Shown: in pieces, positions 33,381-44,327 of the stretch
Layout: each line of letters starts with the position of its first letter
Numbering within the stretch: the stretch's first letter is position 1
DNA from: Diphasiastrum complanatum
Taxonomy: Eukaryota > Streptophyta > Lycopodiopsida > Lycopodiales > Lycopodiaceae
Assembly: GCA_029204225.1 (NCBI GenBank)
Contig: CM055098.1
Location: forward strand, 10,679,246-10,743,245
Length of the DNA stretch: 64,000 nt
Reading direction: 5' to 3'
Made by a program: the position numbers and the translations under genes
Notes under the pieces: model-generated
Seen by the model: only the letters and a program-made list of their open reading frames with translations
Told to the model about the DNA's origin: nothing
Database searches by the model: none

Positions 33381-34192
33381 CAGATGAAATTCTTCGGTGG
33401 TGTATTCTTCCTCATGAGACCACCCAGATCATTTCACTTTGACATGAAGGCATGGGTGGAGGTCATTTTGCATCTGACATTACAGTTCGCAAGGTCCTGC
33501 AATCAGGATGCTGGTGGCCAACGATTCATAAAGACACAGAGGAATACTTGGAAAAGTGCGATGTGTGCCAAAGGGCAATAAGACCAATGAGATTGAACTA
33601 TGATCTACTACACCCAGTCTTAGCCCAAGTACCGTTCGAAAAATGGGAATTGGATTATATTGGTCCAATTCACCCTGCAGCAAGGAGTTCCCAGGTTCGA
33701 TACATAATCGTAGCCACAGACTACCTCACCAAATGGGTCGAAGCCAAGGCAGTACGAGTAGCAGACGTTAGAACCACTGCCAAGTTCCTTTATGAAAATA
33801 TCATTGTGCGCTTCGGGTGTCTGGTCGAACTAGTTAGTGATCGCGGAAGCCATTTCATCAACAAGACCATCAAGGTCCTGTTGGAGGAATTCTTCGTGAT
33901 CCATAGAACCAGTACGCCTTATTATACTCGTGGTAATGGGCAAGCAGAATCATCCAATAAGATCATGTGTAGTGTGCTCACGAGAACAGTTGAAGCTAGC
34001 AGATCAGATTGGGAACACAAGTTGCATGCTGCACTGCGGGCATTCAGGACATCATATAAAGGGAGTACTGATCAAACACCCTTCCAATTGATATATGGTC
34101 AGAATGCTGTGATGCTAGTAGAGTTTTTAGTTCCATCATTAAGGATTGCCATCGCGCAACATCTTAATGAGTCCAAATCTCTACAGCTATGA
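33381..34192 (+). pseudogene. Tat-like element integrase
   Basis: The zinc-binding domain is visible as GGHFASDITVRKVLQSGCWW and CDVCQRAIRPMR (the first His lies upstream of a TGA at 33,441). The catalytic core has LDYIGPIHP, VSDRGSHFIN and GNGQAESSNKIM, giving the D, D, E triad, and continues to LIYGQNAVMLVEF and LNESKSLQL before a TGA. Remnant integrase C-terminal sequence (KGKLKFTGEGPYRIKEILNHG) continues to about 34,490 in another frame. No chromodomain is seen. Of the pol parts in this element it is the one with the longest uninterrupted frame. Confidence 0.93.
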
Positions 34193-35573
34193 CACGAAGC
34201 TCTGCATAAACTCTGTGAAACACGCTTACTATTGTGCATGCACTAGCAGCAGAAAAGGAAAGACGCAAGGCTTGGCATGATTGCAGATTACAAAAGAAGA
34301 ATCTTTGTTTAGGAGATCTGGTCCTGATGTAGAAAACCAAGGCGATCAAGGGGAAGTTAAAATTTACGGGCGAAGGTCCTTATAGGATCAAGGAAATTCT
34401 TAATCATGGGGCCGTGAACTTAGAACAGCTTGATGGGACGCCCTTTGACACACCCATCAATGGCAGCCGATTGCACAAGTACTGGCCACCACAGTAAGAT
34501 AGATCCAGATTGGGAGTGGCACGTTACAAAAAGCTTATCTGCTCAGCCATTACCGCTAGATATAAGGAGATCCAGCCAAATCAAGCTAAATCCATCAAGA
34601 TTCAGCCAGATCTGGCAGGATCGGGAAAATCCATCAGAATCCAAGGAGGATCTAGATCCTGATAGGGTAAAAAAGGAAGCAGATCATTAGATTGACTCAA
34701 GGATCTACTACCAAGAATCCATCAGAGACTTTCAGAGCACTACCAACAGTTAGATCAAGCCTGGATGAAGCTGATTACCAGTTTACAAAAGTTAAAAATC
34801 AGAAAATCTCGAGATCTCGTCAAAAAACACTCTAAAGGAGCACTTTTTTCATGATTTTTTGAGATCCCTTGGGAGATAGCTCTTGAAAATTGGACAATCA
34901 CCAGATCTGACCTAGATGCATCCATGAAAATCTCTTCAAGAGTTCTTGATGGAGGAATCATCAGTTTTTAGTGTATGCGAGAGTTCCCAGAAGCAGAATT
35001 CTCAAAACCCTCGTAGAGCATCAAGATCAACTTACCAACTCTTGCAAGGTGTTCAAATGAAATCAGAGCAGTGAAATTAGCCTGTCTACATGGTTTGATC
35101 TTGAAAATCCAATCACAGGAACAAGTTGTGCGAGAGATCACTTCCTGCGAGAGTTGAACCCTTGCAGACAACCTGAACCCTCGCAGAACCTTCGCATAGT
35201 AGTCAAATCACATTCTGAACTCTCGCATACTTCCCTGAGGCCTTAGAATTTTGTGAAGAAGGTGCCTGCCAAAATTTGGGTGGAATTGACCTAATACGCA
35301 CTCTAAATTCCGCTATATAAGGGCTGAATTCGGGTCATTTGTCACCTTTGCTAGTGAAGCTCTACCGAAATTTCCACTAAAAATACCAAGTTCTCTGTTT
35401 TCAGCCAGACTTCCTACCAGCTGTCATCTGCACATATCAAACACCGATCTGCGCTCTGAACTACAATCATTGTCATCCAGCAGTCACTATTCTCGGTTTT
35501 CTACTGTTTCCTTCCATTTTCCACCATTTTCTACTTTTTTGACTTTTTTCGACCACTAATCATCATTGCTAAC
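34193..35573 (+). other. Post-integrase untranslated region of Tat-like element
   Basis: After the integrase C-terminal remnant (to about 34,490), about 1.1 kb of non-coding sequence rich in GATC-containing words, with further CTCGCAGA/TGCGAGAG motifs (near 34,978, 35,128, 35,147, 35,177, 35,220) like those in the leader. A TATATAAGGG run near 35,313 might be a promoter for the ORF that follows; the same run is in the remnant at about 8,190. That promoter role is a guess. Confidence 0.6.
35310..35320 (+). promoter_or_regulatory. Possible internal TATA box before extra ORF
   Basis: CTATATAAGGG lies about 260 bp before the ATG at 35,574 and is conserved in the partial copy near 8,190. It could drive a subgenomic transcript of the extra ORF, as an alternative to splicing. 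Only the sequence motif supports this. Confidence 0.35.
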
Positions 35574-38500
35574 ATGGCCTCCTCATCCTCTAAAGAATCT
35601 GGCACCAAATAGGTGATCCAATGTGACATCCCCAAGGCCACACAGATTTGGCCTCTACCCTTTGACACTTTGATCCAACCATGGCTGCAGACAGCCGGGC
35701 CCCTCCTTGAAGCAATGGGTTTTTACTCGGCGCTCTTCCATTCTGAGATTAACATGGGCCTCGCCCTTCACGCTTACGCCACCTGGGATGAGGACAAGGC
35801 TCGTTCCCACTTCCTGTACCAAGGTACCATGTACAAGGTCAGGATTAATGCCGACTCGATGATCACCATTGGCATTATGTTTGGTGATTGTCAACCCATC
35901 TCCCATCGCCACGCCAAAGCTCTGATCAAACCATTCGTCACCCAAACCACACCAGAAATCCCCATCCAGACTAACAATGGTTACCTGATAGAAGTTATCA
36001 CGGAACCCGTCATCCAGACAGTTGCACATCTGTTGAATAACTTTCTGGTTATTTCAACATTTCGCAAGGACAGAATCGAGTCTATGCTGCTGAGTCAGAT
36101 AGTGGAATCCTTTCTGGAATTCCCTAACCCCTCCGTTGTGCCATACGACTGGCATAGCTTCCTTATTCGAGAACTAACAAACTCCATCAAACCCAACAAC
36201 CATGAGCGAATCACAGCAGGCCCCCTGTTGTGTAACTTTGTCTACGCACTTCTCGAGGCAAAAGTGCGCAGTTTCCAACGCTCATCCCTCCTATCTACTC
36301 TTGTGCCACATACTAACCTTTACCCACCATCTCAAGCATCTACCTCATCCCAACCTGCAGTCATTAACACAACGGCCAGCAAAAGAATGCATGGTGTTGT
36401 CTCTACATCCACATCTCCACCTGTTACCAGACGACGTGTCTCCACTGCCGCACTAACTACTCCATCAACCACCGCCACTTCGTCTTCCATGAAACCCCCA
36501 CTCCAATTTCTGTTGTCGCTACCTCTCTTCCTATTCCATCCACATCTGTTTCTGTCTCCATCCCCGTCTCTTCTGTTGCTACCACTCCTACTTCTCTTCT
36601 AGTGTCCGCTGCTCCATCCATCACCATTGCATCCTCCATTACTCCTGCCACCACCGTTGCTCCTCTCACATTCAACCCTTCTGATTCGCAACTGTCCCCC
36701 GACACTCTGGCATGGATGCAAGTTATCAATTTTTCACCCCCACGCTAGACACTTTCCACTCCATCCTCACCTTCTTCCATACTCCACACCACCCTTCAGT
36801 TCCCCACTGTTCCTCCCATCCTCCCGTTCGGACAAACCGTCCTCACCCCTGTTTCCACAGTTATTTCTCACACCCCACCCGCTTCGCCAAAGGTTGCCAA
36901 GGACAGCCAACTACCGTCTGATGACGCATTTGTACAGACAATTTTTGTAGCATCACCAGATTGGGCTGACCCTACCGCCCCAGATGGCATCAGGATAAAT
37001 GAAAACCTGATCGAGGACAATGATGACGGAATTCCACAAGTTGTCGGGGCTGATACAACACAAGCCCCTGCTAGTGCCAGTGTACTAGCTGCTCCCACGG
37101 ATCTAACGATGGTATACCAAACCCTAGAAAAATACATCCTAGATGCGGTAGCAGCCAAAGCTATTCTGGAAAGCAGGGTACTATAATTGGCAACAAATAA
37201 TACACAGCTGCGAGTAGACCTCACCAAGCCGCAACAAGAGCTGATTCTAGCTCAACAACACGAACAAGCAGGGCAGTAGGAGATTGCCAAGTTGCAGTAG
37301 AAGGAGGAGGGCCTAAACAAATATATTCAAAGCCTCTCCAAAGCGCTGATGGAGGCCTCCACAAAGGTGCGGGAGCTTCAAACTGAAACATCCCAATGGC
37401 TTTCCCCCATCCAGGCGCAACTTACACTTTTGGAAGCAGAGAACATGCGCCTGGAGACGGAGGTTAAAGTCTTACAAGATGAAACTCGCCTAGTTAGTTC
37501 AATCTACACCAGACACAAGGCCGCTTTCCCAATCAGAGATGAATCTTCTACAGCGTCAGGTGCAGATTTATAGCCAAACCCTGAACAGCTACCAGACGGA
37601 GTTCAATAAATATCGGACAAAGCGCAATGCAAGAGCTCGCCCAGGCCAAGCAAGCCCTCAAGGCATGCCAGAAATACATGGAAACGAAGGCCCAGCCCTC
37701 CCCCGTGGTAATTCCACCTCCACCTAATTTTGACGCTGCACAGGCTAGTACCAGCCAAGACCAGAGCCAGCAGGCAACAGGGGGATTTCAACCAGATCAA
37801 GGGTCTGAAGGCCAGGACCAAGGGCAGACAGATGCGGCCGCTGAGACGCGTGACCAGAGCCAAGGCGCAACCACCAGCCAGGGCCCAGCAACATCATCTA
37901 GAGGGTCACGAATGATATCTGCCAACCAGGCCTTTCGAAGACCGAAATCCATGGAGGAAAACATCAATGAATTTTTATCCAAATGTTCTCACGAGTCATC
38001 AAGAGACAGTTGGCAGTTATCCTTCTCAGCTCAGACCATCAAGGGAAAAGAACTGCAAGCCTTACCCGCCCTCCAACCACAACCGGAGTGGCGATAGTAG
38101 TTATTTGAGAGAGACCCTATGGCCATCAGGGCTTACGTGACGAGTCCGCAATAGTTACGGGTGAACGCGCATTTTCTGCCATGTCCAAGAAGATCCAAAT
38201 GGACGGAATGTAGCACTCCTCTGGACCAGATCACACTCAACAATTTCAACTGGCCAATCATCAAATCCGAATATGGATGGACAACAGATGTAGACTCCAG
38301 AAGGGCTCTCTCCGCATTCGCCAGCCACTACATCAATTGCCTCGATCCCACAGTTCGCGTGACAACCACTTATGCCCGGGACTTGGAATATTTAATGGGC
38401 ATTGAAACAAAATGGGATGATTTCCTTTCCTTCATATTCTTTGATCCAAATAAGACGCTCGCTTGTGACAAAGTCGAAGACCAGCTGCCAGTCGCTCGCG

Positions 38501-38697
38501 TATATTACCGAGCTGCATTCCTTGGTGATCCCTGGACGAAACGATTCCAAGCATGGGTGGATCAGGAATGGTTGACAGGAGTTCACAAGTCCTTCCACAT
38601 GCCAAAGAACTTGAAGAAACTGGACCGTCTCAACTTCATGGAAGACGTTACGGGATATCTCATCCACCAGAGGCGGTCCAAGAGAACGCTCTATTAA
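35574..38697 (+). pseudogene. Extra post-integrase ORF of Tat-like element, unknown function
   Basis: About 1,000 codons between integrase and 3' LTR, interrupted by stops and two or three frame changes. From ATG 35,574 (MASSSSKESGTK, then TAG at 35,610) a globular N-terminal part follows (IWPLPFDTLIQPWL, AMGFYSALFHSE, QPISHRHAKALIKPF) to about 36,270. Next is a long Ser/Thr/Pro/Val-rich low-complexity stretch (36,280-36,930), an acidic segment, a coiled-coil region (about 37,100-37,670; REL, LEAENMRLETEVKVLQDE), a Gln/Ser/Thr-rich stretch and a C-terminal globular part (38,160-38,697; FNWPIIKSEYGW, FLSFIFFDPNKTL). No signal peptide or membrane segment is seen, so an envelope-like role is not supported. 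I do not recognise the family with certainty; it loosely resembles the accessory 'plant transposon protein' ORFs of Tat/Athila elements. Confidence 0.6.
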
Positions 38698-38743
38698 ACT
38701 GACAGAGTGTCGAGGGACCGACACTACTTCAGGTCGTGGGTCC

Positions 38744-39543
38744 TGTTGGGGGTATTCCCAACAAAGTGCAAATAAATAAAATCCTCTAATAAAATGTGTT
38801 GCAAGGGCATGACATCCTGCGTGTATAAGCCCATGGCCCAATGAACACGCAATTGAAATTGTAAATAAAATAAACTTGACTTGGGCCTTGTAATTAAAAT
38901 AAAACTAGAGGCCCAATGTCATTTTTAAACTTAGAGATCACTTTTTAGAGTTGGGTCCAAATTGCTTTCTAATGTACTTTTTGTGGACCCTTGGATCAAG
39001 TTGGGTCCAAGATGAATGGCTAGGATCATTGTGAATATTAGCCAATAAGATTGAGGGGCAAGGGCCTTCGCCATTTAATAAAAAGACACCATTTGTACAC
39101 TATTTCCATGCTTAATGAGGAGGAAACTCTATTTTTTTTGGAAGAGAAGCATCCTCATTTGCTATTCACTACTTGCTAATGCTCTTGATTGTGTTTTCCA
39201 TTGCTTTCTATTTCCATGTTTATTGTTTGCCATAGTGAATGCTTTTCCATTAGCAAGCATAAAGAGCATTTGAGCTAACCTCCACCCTCACTCTCTATCT
39301 CTCTCTCTTTCTCTCTTCTTTTCTCAACCTCTTCTTTTATATCCCTTCCCTTCACCCAACTATGATGAATGTTAGTGTAGAGGAGTAGAGTTAAAGAGGA
39401 GTAGCATAGTGGTGAGTAGAGTTAAGGGAGAAAGTAGGAATTTAACTAAAAGTAGCATCTATGCATAGTTAGGCACCTATCCAGTGATCTAACCTTTGTT
39501 GACAGGCGGAAGGGCTATACTACGAGAGAACTTTGACCCCACA
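38744..39543 (+). repeat. 3' LTR of Tat-like element
   Basis: 800 bp, closely matching 26,330-27,152 and ending GACCCCACA before TSD CACAT. The TATA region differs (TTAATAAAAAG). No strong polypurine tract precedes it; the nearest purine-rich run is GTCGAGGGACCG at about 38,710. Confidence 0.95.
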
Positions 39544-39548
39544 CACAT
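39544..39548. other. Target-site duplication CACAT (right)
   Basis: Exact match to 26,325-26,329. Confidence 0.93.
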
Positions 39549-39964
39549 AGACTCTAGATGTCACTTTAGTTGTCATTTTGGAATGGATAGATGTTCTTCT
39601 ACCTCGAGCTACCTCAAAATCCATAAATATGTGTAGCTCTTCTCACAATCAATGATGAAGAACCAAAGTTTTGTAGCTACCTCATGCCATCTTGGATCTA
39701 AACTATTTTGCTTGTTATCTCTCTAGCTTTATCTCTCTAACTCGTGTTGAAGCTAATGCTAATACACTAAAAGCTTGTACTTTTGTTCATTCTTTGATTC
39801 ATTGCTACTATAATCTGATGCTTAGCATGCTAGATTGTCGTTAAGCTAAACTAGATCTTACTAAACAATCTAGAATCAGGTTACTGTGCTAATCACAAAG
39901 CTTAATCAAGATCAATCATACTTGTGGACATTCCCCACACGTGTGAATTTTGGAAATTTTGTCA
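39549..39964 (+). repeat. L1 copia 5' LTR, right part
   Basis: Continues the LTR after the Ty3 insertion and ends GGAAATTTTGTCA. The stretch from about 39,598 matches 41,694-42,067. A CACGTG core lies at 39,938-39,943 and is conserved at 42,041-42,046. Confidence 0.88.
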
Positions 39965-39977
39965 TGGTATCAGAGCC
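39965..39977 (+). other. Primer-binding site TGGTATCAGAGCC
   Basis: Canonical copia site complementary to initiator tRNA-Met, directly after the LTR. Confidence 0.95.
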
Positions 39978-40736
39978 AAATTAAGCTTTGCATACTAACA
40001 TCTCTGATTGTACAAGAAACTGAGAGCTAAATCAAGCAAAAAAGTAGTTTTGCACTTTTTTTCACCTTTCTCTGAAGTGTATTTGGATCAAATCGGATTG
40101 GAACTGAATTTTCAGGCCTAAAAAAAATGTGGTAGTATGGAATTCTGGAATTCCGCACGTGTGAAAATCAGAGATTTTCAGTCCTTTTGTTCTCCTTGCT
40201 AATAGATCCAAAGATAGCAGTGTTATAGCTTAATGGGAAGCTTATGATCTGTACTTTTCATAAAAACTAAAATCAAATCAATCCGATGTTTCTAGCAAGG
40301 GTTATAAGCTCTTAAAGAGGATAGGGATAGGTCCAAAATCCGAGTGACAACATTTCGATTTGATTCAATCTTGCTTTGTTCTGAATCCATTGTTTTGAGC
40401 ATCCTACCCAAAAAACTGAAGGTCAAGACTGACTTTGAAGTAATGAACACCTTTTAAACCTTCTGAGAGTCAATTGTGTTCTCTTTTGATGCATTTCACA
40501 CATGCCAAAAGTAGGATTCAAACTAGCCAAAGTGTCTCAATCCACTTTGTGTGTCTGAGCTAGATAACTTGTTTTGTGGAATATTTGAGAGTCATCTCAA
40601 ATACAGTTGCAAGCTTTTCACATAGGAAGGTAGTACATCTTGAAAATACCTATAGTGAAAGAGAGCAGCAACTTAAAGTCTAATTGGAACAAGCTCAAAC
40701 ATATCTCAATCCAATAACTAAGAAGTCTTCATTAAA
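39978..40736 (+). other. 5' leader of L1 copia element
   Basis: About 760 bp without a gene. It includes another CACGTG at 40,156-40,161. This is the expected untranslated leader before gag. Confidence 0.75.
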
Positions 40737-41693
40737 ATGGCATCTCAGAGAGGATATCTTCTAGAAGCCAGTGAAAGACTAAACACTTCTAATTATTCAA
40801 TTTGGAAGTTCAGAATGGAGTCTATCTTGATACTCCAGGATGTTATGGAAATTGTGCTTGGTGTTGAGGAGGAGCCTCAAGCACAGGCTGAAATTCTTAA
40901 GTACAAGAAAAGAGCTAGAATGGCTCTACATTTCATTAAGATGAATGTATCTAATGAAATTTTGAGAGAGATAGGTTCTTGCACTACAACCAAAGAAGCT
41001 TGGGATGCACTAAAGACCATCTATGAAGCAAAGAATACTCACTCTTAGGAATCAGATTTTCCAAAGTTTCCAAAGAAGTGAAGAGAGTGCATCTAAATAT
41101 GTTCTGAGAGTTAAAGATTTACATAGAGAGCTTTCCTATGTTGGTGTTACTATTAACCAAGATGAGCTAGTTCAAGTCATACTAAATGGCTTGAGAGATG
41201 ACTATGATAATCTGGTTCAGTCTTTTGCTATTAAAGAGGAGTTGCCTAATCTAGAAACTCTCCAAGGAATTCTTATTTCTGAAGAATCTAGACAAAGCTA
41301 TAAACTCTCCAGGATGAACAAACTCGAACATGGTGGAAGTTACTAAGCCCTCTTTGTCAAAGGCAAGTAGAAAGGAAGGAGTAAGAATCAGTTCTCTCAA
41401 GCGTCCAACAAAGACAAAGCCAAAGATTGAGACAAAGATGGTGAAGAGGATGATACATCTCATCCTTCTAACTCAAAGACCAAGAAGAAGAAAATGAAGT
41501 GTTTCTTCTGTGGCAAGAAGGGGCACTATGCCTCTAATTGCTTCAAGAAGAAAAACCAACTCAAGCAAGCTAATCTTTCCAAAGAGATTGAAGAAGATTT
41601 TGCTGCAAGTGATGGAGAAGGATCACTTATGGTGTCCAGTTTTTCTTCATCACTTTTCAAGAAAAATGGAGCTTGGTACATAGACAATGGAGC
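40737..41693 (+). pseudogene. L1 copia gag and start of protease
   Basis: Gag starts MASQRGYLLEASERLNT with SNYSIWKFRMESILILQD, shifts frame near 41,040 and continues as LTLRNQIFQSFQRSEES, LQGILISEESRQS, a TAA at about 41,344 and a Lys/Asp-rich linker to the zinc knuckle CFFCGKKGHYASNC (CX2CX4HX4C, 41,500-41,541). The protease begins AWYIDNGASS (Asp-Asn-Gly in place of Asp-Ser-Gly) and then runs into LTR sequence. A copy with capsid and nucleocapsid but no pol resembles a gag-only derivative, although it now has internal stops. Confidence 0.9.
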
Positions 41694-42067
41694 CTCTTCG
41701 AGCTACCTCAAACTCCATAAATATGTGTAGCTCTCCTCACAATCAATGATGAAGAACCAAAGTTTTGTAGCTACCTCATGCCATTTTGGATCTAAACTAT
41801 TTTGTTTGTTATCTCTCTAGCTTTCTTTCTCTAACTCGTGTTGAAGCTAATGTTAATACACTAAAGTCTTGTACTTTTGTTCATTCTTTAATTCATTGCT
41901 ATCATAATTTGATGCTTAGCATGCTAGATTGTCATTAAGCCATTTCTTCTAAACTAGATCTTGCTAAACAATCTAGAATCAAGTTACTGTGCTAATCACA
42001 AAGCTTAATCAAGATCAATCATACTTGTGGACATTCCCCACACGTGTGAATTCTGGAAATTTTGTCA
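41694..42067 (+). repeat. L1 copia 3' LTR, 5'-truncated
   Basis: Matches 39,598-39,964 with few changes and ends TTTTGTCA before TSD ACAAG. The first several hundred bases of the LTR, together with all of pol and the PPT, are missing at a junction inside the protease. Confidence 0.88.
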
Positions 42068-42072
42068 ACAAG
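42068..42072. other. Target-site duplication ACAAG (right)
   Basis: Matches 25,955-25,959. The old copia gag resumes directly after it. Confidence 0.72.
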
Positions 42073-44327
42073 CAACAAGATCAACAGGCGAATGTAGTCA
42101 CATCATCATCTCTATCTCTTGATCTCGACATGGGAGGAGTGTTTATGGTCGAAGACCAAAAGGCGCGATTCGATAATTCTTGGTTTCTGGATTCTAGAGC
42201 TACTCAATATATGGCCAGTCATCGTGGACACTGTAAGATGATGTTCCAGCATAATCAATTCAAACTACTATTAAATGTTTTGTATGCACCTAAACTCTCT
42301 ACGAATATGTATCAGTAAGTAGAATTATTGATTAAGGTCACATGGTAGAGTTTGAGTCTGATCAACGCCAAATTATCAATAGGAGAAATAAGATCCTTGC
42401 ACTCGGCAAGAGGCATAAATACTTACATATATTGGCACATTGTTATTCTGACACCTGTCAAGCCTTGAAAACCTTAGTTCTTGTCAATAAAGCATAAATT
42501 TGACATTATAGACTAGGACACTTGAATCATACATCTGTGTCGAACATGTCCAGACAATCCCTAGCACTTAATCTCGACTATCCAACCAAAAAAGTTGACC
42601 TCTTTGTCTATCATAGCTGCATCCTTGGAAAACAAACTAGGATTCTTTTTGGATCGAGTCATAGGCATGCAAGAAAAGATGTTCTAGACGTTGTTCATTA
42701 AGATATATATGGTCCTATGCAAATTTTGTCATTGCTTGATGCAAAGTATTTTATTACCTTCATTGATGAATATTAAAAAAGAACAACTATTTATTTTATT
42801 AAGCAAAATTTGGAGGCTTTCAAAAAAATTTGACAATTCAAAGAGCGTGCAACAATGGAAACGGATAAAATAATTAAAGCACTGAGGTCCAACAATGGGA
42901 GAGAGTACATCTCTACCAAATTCAAGGAGTATTGTCTTAACAATGGCATTGAGCAACAATACATTACCTCATGTTCACCTCAATCGAATGGACTTGCTGA
43001 GAGAAAGAACAAAACCTTAGTTGAATTGGCCAAGTGTATGCTTGCTCATGCGACACTTCCAAAATCCTTCAGGGCTGAAGCTGTTTCCATTATAGCCTAT
43101 ATTCAAAACAGGTAAGAAGATATTTACATAATGCAACCTGAAGGTTATAATATCAAAGGAAAACAAAATCATGTATGTAAACTCCATAATGCACTTTATG
43201 GCTCAAAGCAATCTGCTAGAGCATGGTTTCAAAGGATCAACACTTTTCTTATCAATCATGGCTATAAACCAAGCACTTTAAATTCTAATGTCTGCTTCAA
43301 GTCAGTGCAACATTCTTTGATTATTATCACTTTATATGTGGATGACACACTGCTTTTTAGCACCAGTATCAATCTAATAAAAGAAGCTAAATCAATGCTA
43401 TCTTCATAATTCGACATGACCAATCTGAACGAAGCTCATTTTTGTCCAGGTTTTCAAATCCAAAGAGACAGAACGCAGAAGTTGATTTACATTACTCAAC
43501 AAAGATACATTCACAATATTTTAATCAGATATAATCTGATGAATTTCAAATTAGCTCACTCACCAATGGACCCAAGACTTAAATTGTCAAAGGACCAATG
43601 TCCTCAGATGATCAAAGAGAAGGAGCAGATGTGTGAGTATCTTTATCATTCAATAATGGATCTCTCATGTATGCAATGATTTGTACCAGACCATACATAG
43701 CTTTTGTAGTCAGTTCCTTAAGTTAGTTTATGACTAATAATGGTATTACACATTGGAAGGCTCTTATCAGAGTTTTGAGATATATTTGATCTACTATGTA
43801 CTTGCAACATTTGTTATGGAGCAGTCGACAATGACAAACTCAATATTCTGAGTGGTTATTCAGATGCAAGTTGGGCAGGAGATGTAGACACTCATCCACT
43901 TCTGGATTTACATTCTTCCTCAACAATGGTCCTATTTCATGGAACAGTCACAAGCAAACTTCAATTGCTCTATCTTCTACTGAATCAAAGTATATCATAG
44001 CCTCTCAAGCTACAAAGGAAGCAGCATGATTGAGAAACTTGCTTTCAGATGTTTGTTTAAAACAATATGCTCTGACAACTTTATTTTGTGATAATCAAAG
44101 TGCTTTTGCTTTATGTCCAACCCTATATTTTGTTCTAGGAGTAAGCACATTGAAATTAAGTATCACTATGTCAAAAGCAAAGCTCTCGACAAAGAGGTAA
44201 ACTTGCAGTACTGTCGAACGCAAGATATGATTGCGGATATCTTTACTAAGGCACTAAGCTTGGATGCACACAGAAAGTTTTGTGCAAAACTAATTTTGGA
44301 GGTCAATGGATCTAGATTAAGGGGGAG
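42073..44327 (+). pseudogene. Old copia element pol, right part (L0)
   Basis: Resumes gag/protease (WFLDSRATQYMASH, with Asp-Ser-Arg at the active site), then GAG-pre-integrase RLGHLNHTSVSNM. Integrase has DIYGPMQIL with its first catalytic Asp kept, KALRSNNGREYIS (the second Asp replaced by Asn) and NGLAERKNKTLVE. At about 43,111-43,130 integrase is joined to the RT at IYIMQPEGY, so the integrase C-terminus and the RT N-terminus are deleted. The RT keeps LYGSKQSARAWFQ and LYVDDTLLFS; RNase H follows with frameshifts (NGPISWNSHKQTSIALSSTE-like) to RSKHIEIKYHYVK and IADIFTKALSLD. An inactive, old copy related to the elements at 20-22 kb and 48-50 kb. Confidence 0.9.
44316..44327 (+). other. 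Polypurine tract of L0 copia element
   Basis: ATTAAGGGGGAG directly before the LTR start TGTTAAATTATT. Confidence 0.88.

Larger units (their letters stand above)
26330..39543 (+). mobile_element. Complete 13.2-kb Tat-like Ty3/gypsy retrotransposon
   Basis: Long element with near-identical LTRs (823 and 800 bp), a 5-bp TSD and a PBS of the TGGCGCC type. It has gag, protease, RT, RNase H and integrase in Ty3 order, and about 4.2 kb more between integrase and the 3' LTR containing an extra ORF. The size, PBS, lack of a chromodomain and the post-integrase ORF point to the Tat/Ogre side of the Ty3 tree, which is inferred. The close LTR match suggests the youngest large insertion here, although coding already contains stops. 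Confidence 0.93.
25960..42067 (+). mobile_element. Copia element L1 (LTR-gag-protease start-LTR), split by a Ty3 element
   Basis: Excluding the nested Ty3 element it is about 2.9 kb: 5' LTR (25,960-26,329 plus 39,549-39,964), PBS, leader, gag with zinc knuckle, the first residues of protease, then directly a 5'-truncated copy of the LTR ending at 42,067. Integrase, RT and RNase H are entirely absent, so it is a non-autonomous or post-insertion deletion derivative. It sits in the gag of an older copia element. Confidence 0.75.

Noticed and set aside
36457-36729. Antisense ORF of 90 codons in the extra ORF region
   Set aside because: Mirror of the Ser/Thr/Pro-rich sense sequence; no family features.
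35574-38697. Envelope-like gene of an endogenous retrovirus-type element
   Set aside because: No signal peptide, membrane segment or furin-type site is visible; coiled coil and low-complexity regions dominate.
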